Translations under genes and position numbers: made by a program
Notes under the pieces: model-generated
Databases searched by the model: none
Told to the model about the DNA's origin: nothing
The model's input: the letters and a program-made list of their open reading frames with translations, nothing else
NCBI GenBank assembly: GCA_029204225.1
Contig: CM055107.1
Coordinates: forward strand, 46,386,651 to 46,450,650
Length of the DNA: 64,000 nucleotides
Origin: Diphasiastrum complanatum
Lineage: Eukaryota > Streptophyta > Lycopodiopsida > Lycopodiales > Lycopodiaceae
Direction of reading: 5' to 3'
Shown here: positions 57,850 through 64,000 of the stretch, piece after piece
Numbering within the stretch: position 1 is the stretch's first letter
Layout of the letters: every line of letters starts with the position of its first letter

Positions 57850-58043
57850 TAATTTCATACTTCTTTATCTGATTCCAGTATGATATCAGAGAGAAAGCTC
57901 TAATACTTGATATGTTTCACAATATCAAATTGATATCATACTCTTCAATTCTTTTCAACCTTTCAGTATCAGAGAATTGATTTCCTATTGTTGGCATTAC
58001 TACATCTTAGCGTCATCAATGCAATCGACAGACTAAGTTCCAG

Positions 58044-58465
58044 ATGGATTCTCAAAGTAAAACCGGTCTTATCACAGACAAGCTGAATGGATCCAATATC
58101 ATTTGTGGAAATTTAATATGAAGACCTTGCTAATCGCCAGCGACTTATGAGAGGTTGTTACAGGTACAAAAGTAAAACCTGAAGACGACGACTCAAAGTG
58201 GAAATCAAAGGACGGTAAAGCTTTCATGCTTATTATCCTCAATATATCAGATACACAGATTGGACACATAGATGAAGCTAAAACGTCAAGAGACGTTTGG
58301 GACATTTTGAACTCACTATATGACATGAGGGACATAACTACTAAATTACATCTATGAAGGAATTCTTCACATTCAAAATGTCTGTTGGTGATTCACTTCA
58401 GAGTTACATTAACCAGTTTAAGAATCTCTTGAAACAAAAGGCCATTGTCGGATTAGTCATAGACG
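58044..58465 (+). pseudogene. Copia gag, family B, 5' part
   Basis: From ATG 58044: MDSQSKTGLITDKLNGSN, then a one-base loss, HLWKFNMKTLLIAS, EVVTGTKVKPEDDDSKWKSK, LIILNISDTQIGHIDEAKTS and DVWDILNSLYDMRDI. After another shift FFTFKMSVGDSLQSYINQFK and NLLKQKAIVGLVID follow. It closely resembles 3993-4408. The coding sequence is split at 58465 by a 1335-bp insertion and resumes at 59801. Confidence 0.9.
58461..58465. repeat. Target-site duplication AGACG (left)
   Basis: Identical to 59801-59805, flanking the element 58466-59800; the uninterrupted gag reads ATAGACGATCAAGATG-like at this point. Confidence 0.95.
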
Positions 58466-59332
58466 TGTTAAAAATTGTGAAACATATCTATCATCTGTTG
58501 TTAATGTTTGGGGGATCCTACCCATGTAAATATTTTGTACATATCCAAGGTATGTGAATTGAGCACATATCCTTGTAGAATAGGACGAGTTTGGGTTAGG
58601 TAGATCAAATTCCAGTGACATGCATAAAGTCTAGTTGGTCTAGTATGATATGCAATAATGTTGACAATGTCTAGTTTGACATGCATATAGAGATTCACAT
58701 AGAATTGGTCAATTATGACATTGTAGAAACTCGAGCCACAATAAATGCATAATGTCCTAAGTTTCCATAGTGACATGCAAAGCATGCAATCACTCTAATG
58801 GACACATGCATGTAGATTTATACATGGCTAGTTGAGAAATTGCCATTTGGAGAAAGTAGGTAGAAGTTAGGTGCAACCTGTGCATGCTAGCAATTAGGTG
58901 TCAAGTTAATAGTTGTTTGCACTTGAATAGGTGTAGAATGTGCATTGAATGCAAGGAGTACCATGAATTTTGGCTCTCCTATATATGTACATATCATTCT
59001 CATTCACAAAGTAATGAAGAACCAAAGTTTTGTAGCTATCTCATGCTTGGTTGGATCTAAATTGTTTTTCTTGTTATCTCTTTAGCTTTCTCTCTCTAAC
59101 TCGTGTTGAAGCTAATGCTAAAACACTGTAAGCTTGTACTTTTAATCATTCTTTGATTCATTACTATCATAGTCTATTGATTAGCATGCCAGATTGTGAA
59201 TTAGCCATATCTTCTGAACTAGATCTTGTTGAACAATCTAGAATCAGGGTACTGTGCCAATCACAAAGCTTAATCAAGATCAGTCACTCTTGTGGACATT
59301 CCCCACACGTGTGAATTCTGGAATTTTCAACA
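58466..59332 (+). repeat. 5' LTR of the 1335-bp element
   Basis: TATATATG at 58980-58987 is a strong TATA box. The transcript start expected about 30 bases later is 59010-59015, where the copied segment begins. CACACGTGTG lies near the end (59303). Confidence 0.9.
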
Positions 59333-59345
59333 TGGTATCAGAGCC
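59333..59345 (+). promoter_or_regulatory. Primer-binding site TGGTATCAGAGCC
   Basis: Perfect match, abutting the LTR end CAACA without spacer. Confidence 0.95.
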
Positions 59346-59480
59346 TCATTAAGCTTTGCATGCTAATTTCCTTGATAGTACAAGAAATCGAGAGATAAAC
59401 AAGCAAAAAAACAGTTTTTGACCTTTTCTAACATTTCTTTGAAGTGTAATTGGATCAAATCGGACCTGAACTGAATTTTC

Positions 59481-59800
59481 AATGAAGAACCAAAGTTTTG
59501 TAGCTATCTCATGCTTGGTTGGATCTAAATTGTTTTTCTTGTTATCTCTTTAGCTTTCTCTCTCTAACTCGTGTTGAAGCTAATGCTAAAACACTGTAAG
59601 CTTGTACTTTTAATCATTCTTTGATTCATTACTATCATAGTCTATTGATTAGCATGCTAGATTGTGAATTAGCTATATCTTCTGAACTAGATCTTATTGA
59701 ACAATCTAGAATCAGGGTACTGTGCCAATCACAAAGCTTAATCAAGATTAGTCACTCTTGTGGACATTCCCCACACGTGTGAATTCTGAAATTTTCAACA
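59481..59800 (+). repeat. Truncated 3' LTR (R-U5-like copy)
   Basis: Identical to 59013-59332 except for five substitutions by my reading, all C to T or G to A relative to the 5' LTR. The copy begins at the inferred transcription start and ends at the LTR terminus. Confidence 0.93.
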
Positions 59801-60008
59801 AGACGATCAAGATGCAATTATGACATTGCTTTCAACCTTGCTCTCTACATATGAGAACTGGGTGATGATTATATGGACACACTTAGATTTAACTCTTACT
59901 AGAGTTATCACTATGTTGCTGCAAGAAGACAATAGAAGAAGTCAAGACACTCCGTCTACTTTGTCCTCTCAGGCTCTATATGTCAACAAAGGCTCAAAAT
60001 ATGTGGAC
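59801..60008 (+). pseudogene. Copia gag, family B, continuation after insertion
   Basis: DDQDAIMTLLSTLLSTYENW, HLDLTLTRVITMLLQEDNRR and ALYVNKGSK continue the UBN2-type gag interrupted at 58465. The sequence then passes without protease into integrase near 60009, an internal deletion. Confidence 0.88.
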
Positions 60009-60514
60009 CTATGCAAACTCCTTCATTGCTAGGTGCAAAGTATTTCATTACCTTTATTGACGAATTCTCTAGAAGAACAGTTGTTTATTTCATTAACTTA
60101 GAAATCAGAGGCTTTCATTAAATTCAGACAGTTCAAAGAGCATGCTGAGAATCAAACTGGCAAACAAATCAAAGCACTGAGGTCAGATAACGGGGGAGAG
60201 TACATCTCCAACGAATTCAAAGACTATTGCCTTAACAAAGGTATTGAGCAACAATACATCACTTCTTATTTGCCTCAGTCAAATGGCCTTGCTGAGAGAA
60301 AAAAGCAAAACCTTAGTTGAATCAGCAAAGTGCATGTTATCACATGCAACACTTCTGAAGTGCTTCTGGGCTGAAGCTATTTCAACAGCAACCTATATTC
60401 AAAACAAATGTTCTACTAAAGACCTCTCAGACAAAACACCATTCGAAGTTTGGATAGGTACCAAACCTTCTTTATCAAACTTACGAGTTTTTGGATGTAC
60501 TGCTTTTGCGTAGA
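60009..60514 (+). pseudogene. Copia integrase core, family B
   Basis: GAKYFITFIDEFSRRTVVYF, then a shift to FRQFKEHAENQTGKQIKALR, SDNGGEYISNEFKDYCLNKG (second Asp) and SNGLAERKKQNLS (catalytic Glu), another shift, and KTLVESAKCMLSHATLLKCF, WAEAISTATYIQNKCSTKDL and SNLRVFGCTAFA. Cut at 60514 by gypsy sequence. The zinc domain and first catalytic Asp are absent. Confidence 0.9.
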
Positions 60515-61080
60515 ATTTAAGGAAGACAAAATGGCAGGACCTATGACAAAGAAACAAGCTAAGCAACACTATAATACGGTCCTAAAATGGGAAAAATCAT
60601 CTTGGAAGGTTGATTTTAAAAATGTATCACCCTTAATGGATAAAGGAAAGGAGAAGGTCAAAGATGATACTTCAAGTAAAAATTCTTGAAGGAGATCACC
60701 ATCAAGGAGGTCATCACATTTAGAGAAGAGCACATCTTCAAGAAAGTCCTCACCTCCACGATCGATTCCTGCCAAGAAAGCTAAACGGAGATCAAAGATC
60801 AACCCTTATGAAAAGGAACAATCAGAAGAAGTCCAGCATGATATGCCAGAACATTTCACACTCTATACTTTGGACAATATTGTGATTATATTACCGAAAG
60901 CTCATTGTGATCCCGAAGAAAAGGAACCAGAACCCAAGGAGGTTTACGATGGACCAGCCAATGAATCTTGCTGAACTTGGCGAGCCAGAAAAGATTGTTC
61001 CCGAAGAATTTCAAGCACTAAGGAAGTTATTAATCAAATATCAAGGCTGTTTTGCTTGGACGTACAATCTTGACGTTCTG
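60515..61080 (+). pseudogene. Gypsy linker and RT start, element III (plus part)
   Basis: MTKKQAKQHYNTVLKWEKSS, DKGKEKVKDDTSSKNS and DMPEHFTLYTLDNIVIILPK match the linker of element II at 33150-33540. It continues further: MNLAELGEPEKIVPEEFQAL, RKLLIKYQGCFAWTYNLD is the beginning of the RT region seen in Athila/Tat-like elements. It stops at an inverted junction near 61080. Confidence 0.82.
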
Positions 61081-61306
61081 TTTTCTCTTGGTTATAAATG
61101 CAATCTTGAGCAACTCCAGTTAAGGCCATAGGAAATAATTGAATTTTATCTTGTGAAAAAACTTCGCCATAAATCCTACATGATTCAGAAAATATCTGGA
61201 GAAATCTGATGGGATTAGATGACCCATTGTATTTTGGTATATCTAGATGAGAAGACCTTCTAACAATAATTGGTGGTGGGTTCATTGGTCCTCCTTGTTC
61301 AACCAT
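61081..61306 (-). pseudogene. Gypsy gag N-terminus, element IV
   Basis: From ATG 61306: MVEQGGPMNPPPIIVRRSSH, LDIPKYNGSSNPIRFLQIFS, ESCRIYGEVFSQDKIQLFPM, ALTGVAQDC. It is colinear with 31507-31740 and runs toward the plus-strand RT fragment, so the two gypsy pieces meet in opposite orientation. Confidence 0.85.
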
Positions 61307-62555
61307 AATTCCAAATTAAGTCAATCAAATAATGAGATTGGATCTAGATTTTTCAACAAAAATCCTATCTCAGCTCAAATCAGATCAGGTATGTAACAAT
61401 TTTATCACTTGGAAATAATCAGATTTCTGATTTTCAGGAAATAGATCTTGATCAAGTGATCGACACTAAAAATGAATATTTTTTAGAATTTCTATCAGAA
61501 TGGTTCAAAAGTTTGACATAGGCTAGATCTAGTAAATCAGAACCTAAAAATAATTAGCGAGGGTTTCTTGGGCAAAGGTTCTTCACTGTTATTTTTGGTA
61601 AAAAATTAATGATCTAGTTACTAAAGACAAATATGATAAAATTAATCTTTGCCAACTTTACAATGGATAAATCTGACTCAGATAAATGTGTGGTAAAACT
61701 AGTGAAGGTTCTTTTTGACAAAAAAATAGGTTTTTTGCAACTTGGCGAGAGTAAAAATTGATTTTTGGAAGATCCTGATAGATCTAATCTTCGCCAAATT
61801 CACAAATGGTAAAATTATTATATCTAAAATCTCAAAAAGCTCGGTGAAGGATATGGCGAAGAAACAAGAGTAATACTGGTATTTTTGTAAAAAAGTGATT
61901 TTTTTGACAAAAATATGACAATCTGACAACTGATCTTAGGAAAACCTTCGCTCAATGGGACTGACACGGACTCTAGTGAAGTTTTAGGTGAAGGTTCTTC
62001 TCAAAGAACTGATATTTTTGCAGAAAGTTGTAAATTTTCCACAAAAGGTTACCAGCAAGTGCATGAACAATCGCTTTGGCCTTCTATTTTTGGTATCATT
62101 CTTTGTCGACCTGGCAGTAAGTAGATCTGAATCATACTTATGCTCAGTGCAACATGCGAAGGTTCTTTTTCTATAGTTTTAAGGTTTTGATAGTGTCTTT
62201 GGTGTTTTATGATGGCATTTTTTATGTTTTTGCAAATTTGTTGAGAGGATAAAAAGTTATCAGATTTGATGACGATTTTGCTTTCTTTTTGCTCAAATCT
62301 GACAGAAATGACCGATTTTTGTTGGTTTTTTTGGTTTCTCATATCCAAATGGATCTTAGGATTGTAATTTGAATAGCTATCTCTCTTCAACAATCAAACT
62401 AGATTTCAAACAAGAAGATCCACTCAAATCAAGCAAAAATCGTCCTCAATCTAACCCTGAAATGCAATTTTAACCCTATTCATGCCAAAACAAGATGTCT
62501 AATAACCATCAACCAAACATGCTACATATTGAGAATTTGGTATAGCTCCCCGTGG
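61307..62555 (-). other. Gypsy leader with repeated CCTTCGCC motifs, element IV
   Basis: Matches the leader 30297-31506 in reverse orientation (for example GGCGAAG and GAAGGTT blocks at 61570, 61790, 61945, 61993, 62157). The primer-binding site is not recognisable at the expected place (about 62545). Confidence 0.7.
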
Positions 62556-62873
62556 GTTTATTTTCTAGCCTATCCTCGATCCAAGATCCAAGCATTCAGG
62601 ATGAAATTAGTTGTCACGCGTAGGTTCGATCCCGTGAGAGAGATAGCATATGTCAGAATTCTAAATGTATGGAAGATCCACATCTAACTCTAACACCCAT
62701 TAACACTACATCCATTAACCCTACGATCCACAATGAGATAGATACTTGCTTCTCTCTCTCTCTCTCTTTCTCTCTCACAAAAATCATAAGAACATACAAT
62801 TCCAATAACATTCAGATCTAAAAATTAGCAAATACAACAAAAGCATGAGAGATAGAGGAATAAAGTTAGAGAG
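62556..62873 (-). repeat. Gypsy LTR, element IV, 3' portion
   Basis: Equivalent to 29950-30274 of element II (blocks TTAATGGATGTAGTG, GAGAGAGAAAGAGAGAG). The LTR is interrupted at 62873. Confidence 0.78.
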
Positions 62874-63702
62874 TGTGAAAAATGTAAAAATAAGCTTGGT
62901 AGAGGCCAAAAATCATGTATATAGGATGATTACACATGTGTGGAGCCTGTTCCCACGTGTGAAATTAGTGTACTTGTCATGTACCATAATCATATAGGTT
63001 GTACATATGATTTGATTCAAGTTCTAGTCGCTAAAAAGGCCAAAAACTAGTTTTCTAGACATATGATACATGACATCAATCTATTGATTGCATGAGCCAC
63101 ATCCTTTGGTTAGGTGTCATATCACATGTGTAGAGGACAGCTCACATGTGTGGAATAAGCTGAAATAGGCGAATTTTGACTTCTAGAAGATTTTCAAGTA
63201 GACCTCCATATAGAAGGAAAATGGTCCAAAAGTGCTCAAAATAGAAGGTTTTGTCAAGTGTCAGTTTTGCATGATGAATCATCATATGAAAAGCACCTTC
63301 ACACATGTAGGGTCAGAGGGATGATCAGTACCACGAGCTCTCACTTATTGTATATATAGAGCCACATTTGGCCATAATCATTGTGAGACACCAATCCTGG
63401 TTTTGGAAGCAATTTTGAGTGATTCTCTCCATTTGTCTACATTTGTTTTGATTGTTTTGAAGTGCTATCAATGTGTACTTGATTTTCAGGTTGGAGTCTG
63501 TACTCAGAAAGGGTTTCAAATGTGGAAAACCATAAAGTACACCTACCTTCAATTAATGATTGTTCTTGTTAGGATTTTGTGTCTAGAATTGATCTAGATT
63601 GATCTTAATCTCAAGTAGATTGATAGATCAAGTAATCTGACAACCAATCCCTCTTGAGGATCAGATTAGGATCCACTCTTGGTCCTTTTTGTACTTTTTG
63701 CA
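62874..63702 (+). mobile_element. Solo LTR, family X (829 bp)
   Basis: Starts TGTGAAAAATGTAAAAATAAG and ends GTACTTTTTGCA, colinear over its full length with the LTR at 33585-34415. It interrupts a gypsy LTR; flanks read AGAGAG before and AAGAGAG after, consistent with a short duplication in AGAG-rich target (exact length ambiguous). No internal region, so it arose by LTR-LTR recombination. Confidence 0.88.
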
Positions 63703-64000
63703 AAGAGAGCAAGGACATTTACAAATCCATTCCATAAGAAAATCAATCTTCTTGTATTGAAATGAAGATTTTAAAATGAGGAGCAACTTGAGTTTGTCCA
63801 TATTTATAGTGGAGAGAAGGGCCTTGGCCTCAAAATCCTATTGGCTCGTTTCTACCTCTCTAATTATTCATATTTAAAACGGAGTGGGAACTCATTAAAT
63901 AATTGGAGGAAACCAATTTGAAATTGAAATTTGGTGGGAACCCCAACTTTGTTCACTAGCTTGACATTTAGGCCCTATGACATTAAAAGTCCCGCAAAAA
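63703..64000 (-). repeat. Gypsy LTR, element IV, 5' portion
   Basis: Equivalent to 29684-29950: shared GGGACTTTTAATGTC.TAGGG, CCTAAATGTCAAG and TGTCCTTGCTCTCT. The TATA box (CTATAAATAT, minus strand) is near 63810. The LTR start lies at the window edge. Confidence 0.8.

Larger units (their letters stand above)
58466..59800 (+). mobile_element. 1335-bp LTR element with full 5' LTR and U3-less 3' LTR
   Basis: Ends TGTTAAAAATTG ... AATTTTCAACA are imperfect inverted repeats and the flanks are a perfect 5-bp duplication. Layout: LTR 58466-59332 (867 bp), primer site 59333-59345, leader to 59480, then a 320-bp copy of the LTR's 3' part (59481-59800) that equals 59013-59332 with no indel. There is no coding capacity. 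Because it has its own duplication it inserted as this unit, so the missing U3 is unlikely to be a later deletion. It interrupts a family B gag. Confidence 0.93.

Noticed and set aside
58501-58785. 94-codon minus ORF in the 1335-bp element
   Set aside because: It lies wholly inside the 5' LTR and has no motif.

Overview
This is a gene-poor, AT-rich stretch of a plant nuclear genome made almost entirely of broken, nested LTR retrotransposons. The plant assignment rests on Ty1/copia proteins (UBN2-type gag, DSGA protease, GAG-pre-integrase HHCC, integrase, YVDD reverse transcriptase, RNase H), primer-binding sites complementary to plant initiator Met-tRNA (TGGTATCAGAGC), a Ty3/gypsy family with an Asp-tRNA-like site of the Athila/Tat kind, very long GA/CT microsatellites and one spliced-looking host exon. 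Nothing resembles a bacterial operon, rRNA, tRNA or CRISPR. The species cannot be named; a large-genome land plant is the safe reading.

Layout. 0-0.4 kb: gypsy integrase tail. 2.4-5.8 kb: two minus-strand copia fragments and their LTRs, one with (GA)n. 6.6-10.8 kb: a plus-strand gypsy element (gag, zinc knuckles, protease, RT) whose RNase H to integrase core is deleted. 11.8-18.1 kb: copia scraps plus a duplicated non-TE segment carrying a candidate host exon. 20.4-22.3 kb: copia gag-pol sharing its lesions with the fragment at 15-16.3 kb. 22.3-29.4 kb: two copies of one copia family head to head, forming a large imperfect inverted repeat. 29.7-33.6 kb: gypsy LTR, leader, gag and protease, cut by the LTR of a minus-strand non-autonomous element (33.6-36.5 kb) that encodes a long unusual protein. 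36.55-38.97 kb: a tandem array with a CTCGAG-based palindrome. 39-44 kb: mostly unrecognised, with a decayed gypsy integrase tail and a dispersed repeat. 44.2-46.1 kb: copia RT-RNase H and its 3' LTR, then an orphan ORF. 47.3-50.5 kb: minus-strand copia pol and LTR. 51.1-55.7 kb: the most complete copia element in the window. 58.0-60.5 kb: copia gag and integrase split by a 1.3 kb LTR element with a perfect 5-bp target duplication. 60.5-64 kb: two gypsy fragments in opposite orientation, one with its LTR interrupted by a solo LTR.

No element appears able to move by itself: all coding regions carry stops, frameshifts, deletions or altered catalytic residues. The points most worth attention are (1) a mini LTR element whose second LTR is an exact R-U5-like copy, (2) a non-autonomous element encoding a protein with a duplicated unknown domain, (3) the palindromic satellite next to it, and (4) a host-like exon whose duplicate has its start codon replaced by a GA microsatellite. 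All homology calls come from reading motifs by eye; no database search was run.
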